Assembly (NCBI GenBank): GCA_014529385.2
Contig: CM043967.1
Coordinates: 128,501,182 to 128,565,181, forward strand
Direction: 5' to 3'
Length of the DNA stretch: 64,000 bases
Source: Adiantum capillus-veneris
Lineage: Eukaryota; Streptophyta; Polypodiopsida; Polypodiales; Pteridaceae
Part shown: positions 46,302 to 57,555 of the stretch, piece by piece
Layout: every line of letters begins with the position of its first letter
Numbering within the stretch: position 1 is the stretch's first letter
Notes under the pieces: generated by a model
Databases searched by the model: none
What the model was told of the DNA's origin: nothing
Seen by the model: the letters and a program-made list of their open reading frames with translations, nothing else
Program-made: the position numbers and the translations under genes

Positions 46302-47051
46302 TGCACTTTGAAATACCAAGTTGAATACAACTACATTGGAGATTTTTTCAAAGACGGTATAGATTGCTATTGTGTGAAGTTAGAGGAGAGACCTAGTGAG
46401 TTCAAGGATCTAGTGCATGTGGACTACATTGGTGATTGATACTTCAATGATGAGGGTATAATGTATCTAGTTTTGCAAAACCCCCATATTGTGGACAAAT
46501 GGGGAATGATAGGCACAAAGGACAAAGTTAATTTAGAGCCAAAGGACAAGCCACATAAGTTGGACAAGTCAAATGTGAAACTAAGGCGAGTAAACAAGGC
46601 AACTTGAGTTAACATGAACAACACTCTTGTGGGGTTGTACGAGTAGAAAAATACAGAGAAAATTCTCTATTACAAGTGAGACAATCCCTACATTAAAAAT
46701 TTGTCAGAGAAAAAACACTTGTATGTTTCTATATACATAGAATGCAGTGATACCTATATGATCATGCTTGATAAGTATGGATGGAGTTACTTTGCAATAT
46801 ACCATAAGGATCTTGAGAGATAAACATACTTTGGAGGCCCACTATATCAATATTACATCACTCCAAACAAGTTCAGACCTACTATATTGGAGATGAGACC
46901 AGAAATAGAAAGAGTGACTCCTAATAGAACAAGAATGGTAAAGTCATTTAGGCAACCACAGTTTTCAATACCATGGCTGATGGGATCCTTGAGTTCAAGG
47001 GTTCCAATCACCATAGAAAAGGGAAATGAGGCTCTAGGCACGTTTATATAA
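46302..47051 (+). pseudogene. Unrecognised protein-like frame with six in-frame stops
   Basis: A single plus-strand frame reads as ordinary protein for about 250 codons: NYIGDFFKDGIDCYCVKLEE, EFKDLVHVDYIGD, IMYLVLQNPHIVDKWGMIG, DTYMIMLDKYGWSYFAIYHK, YFGGPLYQYYITPNKFRPTI. It is interrupted by stops at 46,437, 46,605, 46,644, 46,677, 46,821 and 47,049 and by no frameshift. Context suggests Trp at several TGAs (for example GD-stop-YF) and Gln at the others. I do not recognise the family. It is flanked by a Ty3 remnant and non-coding DNA. Confidence 0.5.
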
Positions 47052-47854
47052 CCAGAGTTCCAGAAAACTAGATAGAAGCTAGAGATATGCGGGTTGAGGA
47101 GATAACCACCACTAGAATTCCTAATGGGGGTTATGAGGCTAGACATGTCCTGTAAGAGAATTGGGAGTTGTGAGAATGGTTACCAGAACACAATGAATAG
47201 GACCATTGCAAGTATCAAAGTTCATTTCCAAGAAATACAATTGGTCAAGGGATCCATATGTGCATGTTTTGTTGAGAGCTGAATAGGTGGCAGATTTCCA
47301 TACTTAGTACAAGGAATTTGGGCGGACATTAGGGGGAAATAGCCTTATTGTTTGAATAAAAACTCCTTTTTTAAGCTTAATGTCATCTCCTATGCTAGTT
47401 GCACTTGTGAGAGAAAGGGGAGGAATGTTACATTTATGGGAACCTATCGTATTCTAGCATCCCAGATATTACCTAAGCTATGTAGTAATTGTATTTTGAC
47501 ACTATTTATGATATATTTTTGCATTTCATCTTGGCTATAAATCTCATTTGTACATTCTCATTGTTCTAGCTATTCCCGTCTTATAGTTATTGTTAACCCA
47601 TGATGCTACCATTATTATTTTGTACATATGTTTAGTCATGGTCTAGGCTTGTTGGTCCAAGAGGTTTATAGTAAAAGGCTTGTGATAGCTGATCAAAGAC
47701 GCAACAGACCCATTTAGCACTGATTCACAAAATATGGGCGCCCGTACGTGAAAAGGACGGCAAGCCCTAGATAAGATTGTAAAGTAGGGTTTTCAAGGAA
47801 ATCTGAATGTGCAAGATCTTCTCTGGTTTCACCTCTTCTTGCTTGTCTATTAGC

Positions 47855-47942
<88 letters not shown>

Positions 47943-48256
47943 ATCACGACAAGCACAATGACATGGATAAGGACGAGAGGCAACGTGTTGGATTCTTCTT
48001 CTGAGCACGTACATGGAGCCCCTTGGAAGCATCAATGTAGGAGGTTAGTGACACACCCCCCTGTAGATGTAGAGCTTGTTTGCATCTGTCTGGTTGTGTG
48101 CTTGTACCCGTGTGGCTCGCACATGGCATAAAGAAAGTCCCTAAAAGTAGACATTTTTGGCATCGTTTCCGAGGAATTTCTCTATGCAAAGCTCCACCTA
48201 TAGCCTGCATACTGCATTGCTGAGGTTAATATTTCCTTTTGTTTAGAGAGAAACCA
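47052..48256. other. Non-coding spacer with (GA)n microsatellite
   Basis: No gene seen. A pure (GA)n run of about 85 bp lies at 47,857-47,941. Confidence 0.6.
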
Positions 48257-50294
48257 TGGAAAGGGGGAAAGGGAAACACACCCAACACACAACACAAAGC
48301 CTCCCTACAACTTAGGGTACCACAGTAGCTCTAACCTCTCAAATAGCACCTTCAAATTAGCTTATTTGTACTAACAAACCTGCCTTTGCACACAGAACAA
48401 TAATCTCCTACCCTACAGAAACACCACTTAGGACCAATGCACCTACACCGCTCAACTCACCCTTTTCGGTCCACAAAACACCCCGATTATACTCTCTTTG
48501 TAACAAGCTTCACGTTGCAGGCATACCCTCTTGCAAGCATTGACAAGCACACAAGGAGCTAGAGAAAAGGAGGGGAATGGGGAGAAGCAAGACAAGAAAG
48601 AGGGGCAAAGGCGTAGTAGTATTTCATTAAGGAGATATTACAACCCAATCTGCCGCTTAAATGGAAAGCTTCCAATAAAAATTCAATTCTATTCCCTTTA
48701 ATAGCGCTTGGCTTAGGCTAAAAAAGAAAAAAAGGAGCTATCCAGCTCGTGCAATCAACTTTAGCTTCATTTAGAATTTTCTTGCATTGCTACCACTTGG
48801 CACATTTGATTTTTTTGGTAACTCTTGCATGGTACACCTCTCTGTCCAATTTGGCTGCCCGTTCTCCTTTGCATCTACCCTTTGCGAACACCCTTGAACA
48901 CCTCCTTTCTCTCTCTCACTTGACTGTCCTTGTGGCGGGATAGGCCCCTTGGCCAGCTTTGAAACTTCTCTCTTTCTCTTTCTCTTGCTCCACTGGAACC
49001 ACCACAAGATCCTCCCCTATACGAGCAATAGCGACATTGCTACTCGGGGGGCACCTTTTTCCTTCAAAAAGTTTTGGAGCGTGTGAATCTAGCCCAAAGC
49101 GGGCGTGCCATGCACGTCAGCACCTACGTCACCGGCCATCGGCCACTATTGTGCCGCCCTTCGCTGTGAAAATCGCCGCCCTGCCAAGCGCCCTGAGCGG
49201 GCCGCACATAGTCTCACGCACCATGGAGCTCTCTCTCCTTATCTCTCCTTAATGGGCTCCATGTTGTAGCTCTTATACCCCACTTGCTTGGCATGGAATT
49301 GCACACATGGGATCTTTTCAACACCACATGGGAGCTCCTAGGCTCCCCCTTTTGGCATGTCTTCCAAAGCTCCAAAAAACTTTCCAAAAGATATATATAA
49401 TACTTTTTTTGTAGCCCTTCTTCCTCATGCTCCTATGTAATGTTCCCATGTCAGACCGCCAAGTTGCAAAGCCCGACCAAAATTTCATTATGTCGACTTG
49501 AAAATCCCCAGCTCTAGCTGCACTTCGAGATTCCCCAAGCCCCTGACCCAAGGCCGTAAAAATGCCAAATTTCATCTGCAATCAATTCCGAGCAAATGCA
49601 CCCAACTTTCTGATTGTTGTAACTTCCATATGCAGGCTCTGTTTGACAAGAAGTCAACTATTGGTCATGTGGGCACCAACCTAGCCCCGATAAAACTTCA
49701 ACGGGACATAAACTGCAATTCGTAGCTCCGACCTGCAATCTAAAAAGATGGGTAGGCTCTATAAATCAAGCATTGTGCACCTATACATTGCCATCCACTT
49801 GGACCATCTGTCCCCAGCTGCCCTGTCCGTCAAGATTCTGAAACGCACCACACCTTCAAACCTGAATAGCTTGGGCTTCATAACTCTTTCAATGAGCCGT
49901 CTAGACCTGCTCCTTCAACACTTCAAGCTCTACATTTTTGAATCCAAAGGTTGCACTTCACACTTTCTTCTCATGTTCCCCAAATTATCTCCTCTTGGAG
50001 CCGTCCTTGGTCTGTAAACCGCATCAGCCATACATCTCCGCTGCTACCTATCAGCCCATGACCTTTATAGTTGCTCCAACCCTTTACCATGCTTCTGCTA
50101 GCCCATGCCATCTTCTATGGTCGACACACTTTGGCTGTACCATCATTGCCCACCCGCTAGTTGAACATTTATGCTCAACTATAAAAGAGCTTTATTCCAC
50201 TATAAACTACAAACATGGAGAACACTATGAGAAAATCCAAAAAAAACTCAACTATATGTACATAGTTTTATTTCTAGCATATGAGAATCCTGCA
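48257..50294 (-). mobile_element. 3' LTR of Tat element
   Basis: 2,038 bp. On the minus strand it begins TGCAGGATTCTCATATG after a purine-rich tract and ends ...CCTTTCCA. It matches 59,557-61,536 apart from the TG-proximal 150 bp, which is missing from the 5' copy. Confidence 0.8.
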
Positions 50295-50347
50295 TAGGTT
50301 GTCTTCCCAACCCCCTCCATTAGAACTGGATGCAGTGCTGGCACCAA

Positions 50348-51232
50348 CTACCTTTCAAAATAGAGCTTGAGACACACACCATTAACCTTGTTCTTGAGAA
50401 AACGACCATCCATCCTCGTCACAGCGTAGGTGCCATTGGGAAAAGCTTGATGGACCTTGTAAGGCCCTTTCCACTTCTTTTGAAAGGTAACGTCAAGAGA
50501 GCTCTCATACTTCACCACTAGATCTCCCTTCTCAATCAGCTTTTCTGGTAAATGTTGGTTGAACTTTGCTACTCTTTTCTCTCGCTGCTTCACATAGAAA
50601 TCTACTGCCACCTCACGATCCATCTTCAAAGTTTCAAGATTTGTAATCTTATCCTGCAAAACATCTTGATGAGCTTTATCAATCCACCACAAACCTTTGA
50701 GAACCCCTAATTGCACATGTATGGGTAATACTGCCTCCTTGCCATAGACCAACTCATAAGGAGTAAACTTGGTAGCCACCTTGTAAGCCCACAAACATTT
50801 GCCAAGGTTAAATTCCCACTCTTCAACCTGCTGGTAGATGTACTTAGTAAGCATCTTGACTATCTGTCCATTGGCACTTTCCACCAAACCATTGCACTGT
50901 GGATGGTATGGAGATGCAAATAGATTTTGAATTCCCAACTTTCCTACTAGGGCATGCACCAACTTACTTCTGAACCCTTGTCCTCGATCAGATATAAGCA
51001 CCCAAGGTACTCCAAAACTATGGCATATGCAATAAAAAAAAAATTGAGCAATAGTATGTGCATTTACCTCTTTTATCACTTTAGCCTCAACCCACCTGGG
51101 GAGGTAGTTTATGGCAACCACAACATATTTTTTACCGTTGGCTGACATGGTAAATGTACCAATAGCATCCAAACCCCACTTTTCAAAAGCGTCATGTGCT
51201 ATGATAACCCCTGCTACTTGGCTACTAGTCAT
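50348..51232 (-). CDS. Tat-type Ty3 integrase, largely intact
   Basis: 294-codon open frame. Catalytic triad residues are visible: Asp in WGLDAIGTF, Asp in LISDRGQGF, Glu in QCNGLVESANGQ. The C-terminal part has KWKGPYKVHQAFPNGTYAV, the GPF/Y-type module. The zinc-binding HYRCKMCHQCQ upstream (about 51,260) is in another frame with stops, so the real protein would lack its N-terminal domain. Integrase inserts the cDNA into the genome. Confidence 0.88.
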   Translation of the reverse strand: MTSSQVAGVIIAHDAFEKWGLDAIGTFTMSANGKKYVVVAINYLPRWVEAKVIKEVNAHTIAQFFFYCICHSFGVPWVLISDRGQGFRSKLVHALVGKLGIQNLFASPYHPQCNGLVESANGQIVKMLTKYIYQQVEEWEFNLGKCLWAYKVATKFTPYELVYGKEAVLPIHVQLGVLKGLWWIDKAHQDVLQDKITNLETLKMDREVAVDFYVKQREKRVAKFNQHLPEKLIEKGDLVVKYESSLDVTFQKKWKGPYKVHQAFPNGTYAVTRMDGRFLKNKVNGVCLKLYFER

Positions 51233-52400
51233 CTTTCACCCATTACTTGGCACTGATGGCACATCTTGCACCGATAGTGCACATCTCACACAATAGAAGG
51301 CCACCAAAACCCACTTCTTAAAATACAAAACAAGACCTGATCCTTACCTTGATGTCTGCTCTCTTCATGGCACTACTCCAATACCATTCCAATCTCCTCC
51401 TTGTAAAGGATTTCACGTAGCACTCCATCTCAATCGTGCATCATAAGATCTTCTCCTACCAGAGTGAACTTTTGAGCTCTTTGAACGATTCTCCTCTTTT
51501 GTAGCTTGGAAAGCCCTTCAGAACATTGACGTGAACTTAAGAAATCATCAACGTCTTTTAAAGTCTCTCTACCTGCATAAGTAGCCGGTGTCACATAAAA
51601 CTCGACACATGAGTCTAAACACGACTGCTAGCCAGCTAATCTGCTTCTTGGTTTTTTTCCCTTATCACATGTTTGAGCTGCACCTCTTCAAAAAACTTCA
51701 ACAGCTTCTTTATGGAGAAAAAAAAATTCTTTAGAGAATCCCTCTTTACCTGCCATTGGCCCAAAAGTTGTTTGATAACCAACAGAGCATCACCTTTCAG
51801 TACTAACCTTGATATGCCAAATTCAATACACTCCTTAGACCCAGATGTATAGTAAAATACTCCGCCTCATTGTTGGTATGCACCTCTTCCAAGTCATAAG
51901 CTTTGGAAAAAATGACTGTGTCGTGCGGGTCTTGAATGACCACACCTCCACCTGCGTTTTGTGTTACCCTTATGTAAGCACCATCAAACCACATAGTGAA
52001 GGCCCCTGCCAAGGTTGGCTCCTCTTTGTCCTCTGCTCGCATTACCCTTGGATAAATCAATAATTTGACCTTTTTGTTGACTAGGATATCCGCCAAATGA
52101 GATGGACTTGTGTGATCTACTTTGAACTTCAACTCAAACTCCTGAAGCTCTATCACCCATTTCATGATTCGCTTCCCTGGCTTGAAGTGTAGCACCACAT
52201 CAGGCAAAAGATGTTAGCCGTCAACACATAAACTTTACGAATGATCAAATACACTTTGAAATTCTTGCAGGCAATGATTAAAGTCATCATGCACTGTTCC
52301 GCTTCCATATAAGTAGTCTCTCCTGGACTAATTACCCGGATTTTGAAGTAAATAGGCTTATAACTTCTTCCCACCTTCTGTAGAAACACTGCTACATTTC
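51233..52400 (-). pseudogene. Tat element RNase H and second RNase H
   Basis: From 52,400: KPIYFKIRVISPGETTYMEA (RNase H 1, catalytic Glu), WVIELQEFELKFKVDH, then the archaeal-type RNase H FTMWFDGAYIRVTQNAGGGV and HTNNEAEYFTIHLGLRS. A frameshift lies near 52,200. The upper end meets the plus-strand chromovirus at about 52,400. Confidence 0.8.
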
Positions 52401-52405
52401 GTACT

Positions 52406-53832
52406 ATCATCAAATAAGGATAGTTGATCAAGACATTGTAAAGACCGCATTTCGTACTACATTTGGTCTTTACGAATACATTGTCATGCCTTTTGGCTTG
52501 ACTAATGCACCAGCCACATTTAACCGCTTTATGGAGAAGCTGTTCAGGCCTCATCGAACCTTCACTGGAGTGTTCTTTGATGATATTATCATCTACTCTA
52601 ATTCATTGGAGGAACACAAGCAACACCTCCAGGTAATATTTCAAGTTTTAAGAGAGAATAAACTTTATGTTAATCGAAAGAAAAGTGAATTTTTCTTGCA
52701 AGAGATTCAATATTTGGGTCACATTATCTCTCAAGATGGAATCCAAATGGATCCATCCAAGTTAGAGGTAATAAAAGGATGGCCTAAACCAAGGAATCTT
52801 CATGAACTAAGAAGCTTTATAGGTATGTGTGCATACTATAGACGCTTCATAGAAAAGTTCTCACAAATTGCGGGACCATTACATGACCTAACAAAGAAAA
52901 ATGTTAGGTATACGTGGTCTGCTAAAGAGAACAATGCTTTCGAAAAGCTTAAAGAAAAGCTTATCTCTCAACCTGTGCTTACACTACCGGATCTCTCAAA
53001 ACCATTTGAGGTCCAATGTGATGCTTGTGGTGATTGCCTTGGGGCTGTTCTGCTCCAAGAAGGGCACGCCATAGGCTATGAGAGTCAAAGGCTCGACCCT
53101 GTTGAGCAAGCTCTAGGCATATACGAAAAAGAACTCCTTGCAGTTCTACATGCCTTAGACTCATGGAAGCACTATTTATTGGGGACTCCTTTCATTCTGC
53201 GAACGGATCACCAAAGTCTTAAGTACTTCATGACGCAGACCAAGCTTTCCGACAAACAAATGAGGTGGGCAAATTTCCTTTCGCAATTTCATTTTCATAT
53301 TGCTCACATTGCTGGCAAGCATAATCAAGTAGCCGATGCACTCTCAAGACGACCGAGAGTGAATGCGGTTTCCATAGCAACTCACAATGATCTATCTTCA
53401 ATGATAGATGAGTATGCTATTGATCCCAATTTTAGAGATGTGATTTCAGCCCTTGCATTAGGGAAGAAAGAAGAACCATTTACTTTACAAGATGTTTATC
53501 TTCTCTATGGCAATAGACTATGCGTTACTAACTCACTACGTGAGAAAGTAATGTATGAATCTCATGCTCCCCCATATGCGGGGCATAGAGGGATTCAGTC
53601 TACCCTAAAGGGAATTGAAACATATTTCTATTGGCCTACCATGAAAGTGAACATACACGAGTATGTTTCCAAATGTGTGGTATGTCAAAAGACAAAATTT
53701 GATAGAGGGAAGCAACTTGGATTGCTTCAACCCTTGCCAATCCCTAATTCACCGTGGGAGAGCATATATCCATGGATTTTATCTTTGGATTGCCTAAGTC
53801 TATCCATGGGAATACGGGAATATGGACGATAG
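52406..53832 (+). CDS. Chromovirus RT, RNase H and integrase N-terminus
   Basis: Motifs in order: MPFGLTNAPATFNRFM, VFFDDIIIYS (active site), YLGHIISQDGI, MCAYYRRFIEKF, RNase H with FEVQCDACGD and LGIYEKELLAVLHAL and LRTDHQSLKYF, GKHNQVADALSRR, then the integrase zinc finger HAPPYAGHRG...CVVCQKTK. The first catalytic block follows in a new frame because of a 2-nt expansion in an ATATAT run near 53,764. Apart from that and the missing start, no stop interrupts it. Confidence 0.92.
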
Positions 53833-54863
53833 TAGACAGGTTCAGTAAACAAGCTCATTTTATACCTGTCAAAAAGACTATCAAAGCCCATCAAATGGCA
53901 ACCCTCTTCATTTCACAAATTTTCAAGTACCATGGCTTGCCAATGTCCATAGTGTCGGATAGAGATCCTAGAATGACCAATAATTTCTGGAAGGGTCTCT
54001 TTGAGAATTTAGGAACAAGGCTAAACTTCTCTTCGGCCTATCATCCACAAACTGATGGCCAAAGTGAAATAGCTAACCTAACCATTCTTGATCTACTAAA
54101 AGCCTATGTAACGGAAGTAGATCAAAGATCCCAATGGGAGAAGTACTTACCCTTAGTAGAGTATGCTTACAATAACACTGTACATACTTCCACAGGAAAA
54201 GCACCTTTCGAGGTAATTGAGGGAAGATCAAAAAGTCCCTTGCTACTTAAGGTACATGGGAAGATCTTCGCTGCAGATGAGTATAGCCGCGACCTACAAC
54301 AATCTTTCCAAAAGATTAAGGATGCTATCTCTATCTCACAGCAAAGGCAAAAGGCTGCTGCTGACAAGCACAGAAGAGCCCAAGCCTTTAAAGAAAACGA
54401 TTGGGTCTTGTTAAAGTTTCCCAAGGCTCGATTAAGGCACACGACGGGCAAGAATCCTACGGGCCACCAAAAGTACTATGCTAAACTAGCAAAAAGGTAT
54501 TATGGTCCCTTCCAGATTCTTAGGCCAATCAATGAGATGGCCTATCAACTTAAGTTGCCCAATCATTGGCTCATACACAATGCTTTTCATGTGAGCCTAT
54601 TAAAGCCTTACAAAGGAGAGCCACCTCAAGAACCAACTATTGAAGATCCACCGGAGATCGAGGACCACGAGGAGGTGCTGCAGCCCGAGTCCATTCTCCG
54701 ACATGAAGACAAGGTATTAAGAGGCGGTAAGACTATCCGACGATATCTTATTAAGTTTAAGAATTATCCTTTTGAAGATGCTAGATGGATGCAAGGCATA
54801 CAATTAAAGGATAACCTAAACCTTGTCAATGCTTACAATGCTTACAATGCTTCCCAAGAGTAA
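53754..54863 (+). CDS. Chromovirus integrase core with C-terminal chromodomain
   Basis: SMDFIFGLPKS (first Asp), VSDRDPRMTNNFW (second Asp), HPQTDGQSEIANLT (Glu), FKENDWVLLKFPKAR, YGPFQILRPINEMAYQLKLP (GPY/F module), VSLLKPYKGEPP, then chromodomain LQPESILRHEDKV...RRYLIKFKNYPFEDARW. The chromodomain aromatic cage is partly recognisable. Chromodomains steer integration to heterochromatin, which fits the repeat-dense setting. Confidence 0.93.
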   Translation: MGEHISMDFIFGLPKSIHGNTGIWTIVDRFSKQAHFIPVKKTIKAHQMATLFISQIFKYHGLPMSIVSDRDPRMTNNFWKGLFENLGTRLNFSSAYHPQTDGQSEIANLTILDLLKAYVTEVDQRSQWEKYLPLVEYAYNNTVHTSTGKAPFEVIEGRSKSPLLLKVHGKIFAADEYSRDLQQSFQKIKDAISISQQRQKAAADKHRRAQAFKENDWVLLKFPKARLRHTTGKNPTGHQKYYAKLAKRYYGPFQILRPINEMAYQLKLPNHWLIHNAFHVSLLKPYKGEPPQEPTIEDPPEIEDHEEVLQPESILRHEDKVLRGGKTIRRYLIKFKNYPFEDARWMQGIQLKDNLNLVNAYNAYNASQE

Positions 54864-55197
54864 GCAAATGTACAAAATGTTAAAAATGAACAAAAATTTT
54901 TGTCTTATAAGACTCTCTTTTTCTTTATTTGTGCACAAAAATGAAGTAGTATGCATGCTTAGATCAAGTTTGCAGAGACGACGTCTCCCAAACACCAAGT
55001 AGAGCTTGTCACTCTACTATGGAAGACTGATAGGACTAATGTGCAGACATGCTTGCGGCAGCCACTAGTCATCCATTATGTAATGATGTCGTAGGGTAAC
55101 ATAGGGATCCTCTACCCGCTAAGAAAAGGACTCATGCATATGCTTTATCTTCTCTACACCATAGTCGAGGACGACTATGATTTCAAGAGAGAGGTAA

Positions 55198-56761
55198 TGT
55201 CATAATAATCAATATCTAATTCTCCTAAATGATTTTCTCATATTAAACTGATCATTTAATGTGGGGAAGTGCCAAGGGAGAAAAAGCTAGAATATTGGTT
55301 AAGCTAGCAGACCGGCCACAGTAGGGATCCAAAGGAGGGAAAATAGGGATCCAAAGGGGGGGCCATCTGCAAAAGAGCCATGTGAAACAATGGGCCAAAA
55401 AGACCCTAAGGTTCAGCCCATTAAGACTTCCAAAATGCTAAGGTTCCAAAATTCAAAGGTTGTGTCCAAAGGTCAACCCTAGGGAAAATTGGATGCTTAG
55501 TGTGTGCCCTAAAAAGTCTTTGCACATCCCTACATGGGAGGGGGCGAGCCCCAAAGCTAGGGGATGAGAGAGAAAGCCACACACACACACACAGGCTCCC
55601 TTTACACAAAGGGAATGAGGGACACATGTCAGCTCCCTAGGCCAGATGCCCACAAGGTGTGCCCAATTCCTATTGGAAGACCCTTGAAGTGGACCAATGA
55701 GAATTAAGCTAGAGTAAATCTAGTTTAATTAATTTAAAAACATTTAATAAAAGAAACCAATGAGAATTAAGTCTCCTAGAAGACTATTGGGCAGTCTCCC
55801 AAGGGGTCCAATGAGCATTCAGGAGCCCCATGGCTTGCCTGATTCCTATTGGCCAGGAGGCAAAGGGGTCCAATGAGAGTTTAGTTTAATTATTTAATTA
55901 CCTGAAACTCTCACAAAAAGGGAAAGGGGGACACATGTCAGAAGGCTATCACTTATGCTGCTTAATTCCTATTGGCTTGACCTGGGGAGGTCCAATGAGG
56001 CAAAAGCCAGACCTATTTAGCAGCTAGGGCTCGCCCAAGAGAGAGGGGGGGCTGATTTTTGCTTGGCATTGACACACACACACTCACACTTGACCATGTG
56101 TGAAGGAAGAATACTCTATCTCCTCCCAAGCTTTAATGGAGAGCTCATCACCTACTCCAAGCTTGTGAGATAGAAGCCTACATCAACACTCTCTTGGCAT
56201 GTGGATGCAAATCCAACCAAGAGCCAAGCTTCAATGCATGCTCATCTTCTCTACCAAGCTAATTACTAAGCTAAGCTATGCTAATATGAGTGATTATGTG
56301 AGGAGATGTACATCTTTCTCGTAAGATACTTCTTTTTCCTCTCAATCTACTCTCATACCCTGCTAGCTCTCACCATCTTCGAAGGTGTGTGAGGTCTTGG
56401 GTCTGAGAACGGGGATAATTCAAGTTGTGTTTGATTAAGTGTTTTGCTTGGTGTATGAAGCTTCCATCTTCATTGCACTAGCTAGTCTTGAAGGAACACA
56501 AAGAATTGTATTGTACAATGTCTCTCTTGATGGGAGAAACCATAATACAAAGCCTTTTGGAGGGGGGACCGGCTCCATGCAAATCCGGTCCTCAACTGTT
56601 GTCAATAGCTTAATTGCTCTCTCTCTTTTGAAAGTATTGTCGATGCTATCTAACTAGGTGTTATGCTTTTTGTTGCTCTCTCCACCCAAGCACTCTTGTA
56701 ATTCTCATTAGGAATCTATTCTAATGAAATGCCCACTATATTCATGCTAATTTCCGCTACA
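55198..56761 (+). mobile_element. Chromovirus 3' LTR
   Basis: Starts TGTCATAATAATC after CGAGGACGACT...AAGAGAGAGGTAA and ends TTTCCGCTACA, TG...CA, 1,564 bp. The 5' half contains the CCAAT modules described separately and a TATA-like CTATTTAG at 56,013-56,020. Confidence 0.82.
55670..55999 (+). promoter_or_regulatory. Four repeated inverted-CCAAT modules in LTR U3
   Basis: CTATTGG and CCAATGAG are paired at 55,670-55,701, 55,784-55,815, 55,846-55,877 and 55,969-55,999, each pair spanning 31-32 bp. A further single CCAATGAG lies at 55,757. The array ends 13 bp before the TATA-like CTATTTAG. CCAAT boxes bind NF-Y in plants; binding here is inferred. Confidence 0.7.
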
Positions 56762-56769
56762 CATAAGAT

Positions 56770-57550
56770 TTTAGGCCATTAAATGTTACATATGCACAAA
56801 CGATGCCAACCCTGTCGCACTAGTGGAAGGCTCCATGAGAACCAATTCCTTCACCTTCTCTGGATGTGCTTCTATTCCATTCTGTGATACCACATGACCC
56901 AACACTTGAGCCCTCGGTTGAGCCAATTTGCACTTCTTTGTGTTTAAAACCCTCCTTCTTCATCTAGCCTTTGAAATCACAACATCAGCTTGGAGAAATG
57001 TTCCGCCCTGGAACTATAACAATCAATATCATCCATAAAAACTCTGATGAATTTATCCAAGTATGGCCCAAACACCTTGTTCATCCGGTCTTGAAATGTA
57101 ACATACGCATTCACCAATCCAAAAGGCATCCTGTGGTAGGCAAAGAGCCCCATGGAGAGATGAAGGTAGTCTTTAGCTGATCCTTCAAAGCAATACCAAT
57201 CTGAAAATACCTTGAAAAACCATCCATGAAAGAATAATGTTCATGCCCGGCAACCTGGTTTAGAATCTCATCCTGAAATGGCAGAGGATAGTGATTTCGC
57301 TTGGTGGTAGCATTCAAGGGCTTATAGTCTACACATACCCATCATTTTCCTTTTTTTTTTGGAGTGATGACAACAGAAGAAAACAACTCAGACTGGTTTA
57401 CTGGATATATAATACCTTCCTCAAGAAACTTGTTGATCTCCTACCATAGATCCTCCTTTTGAATATCCCCCAACCTCCTTAGCTTCTGTGCTTGTGGCTT
57501 GCATCCGTCTTTAAGTAGTATCCGATGCTCCACTCCTTTAGCTCCTCTCA
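56770..57550 (-). pseudogene. Tat element reverse transcriptase, decayed
   Basis: Pieces in several frames: NATTKRNHYPLPFQDEILNQ, YSFMDGFSRYFQIGI (palm motif with Asp), GSLPTTGCLLDW (degraded MPFGL), LGHVVSQNGIEAHPEK near 56,880. The YxDD region at about 57,020-57,040 (FMDDID-like) is out of frame. The lower end is cut by the chromovirus LTR at 56,761. Confidence 0.75.
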
Positions 57551-57555
57551 AATCT

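Larger units (their letters stand above)
52400..56761 (+). mobile_element. Ty3 chromovirus, 5'-truncated, with 3' LTR
   Basis: Begins in the middle of RT (YHQIRIVDQDIVKTAFRT) and is continuous through RNase H, integrase, chromodomain, polypurine tract (AAGAGAGAGG before 55,198) and a 1,564-bp 3' LTR. The missing 5' half cannot be explained by normal LTR-element integration, so a deletion or rearrangement removed it. It interrupts the Tat element between RT and RNase H. Confidence 0.9.

Noticed and set aside
47807-48004. Arg/Glu repeat ORFs across the (GA)n run at 47.86 kb, and similar Leu/Ser ORFs at 15.3, 15.9, 21.3, 27.5 and 33.1 kb
   Set aside because: Pure dinucleotide microsatellites read as codons. 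No flanking coding evidence.
49318-50297. ORFs within the 2-kb Tat LTRs (also 60.2-61.1 kb)
   Set aside because: Both LTR copies contain similar but differently broken frames. No domain is recognisable and the LTR setting explains the sequence.
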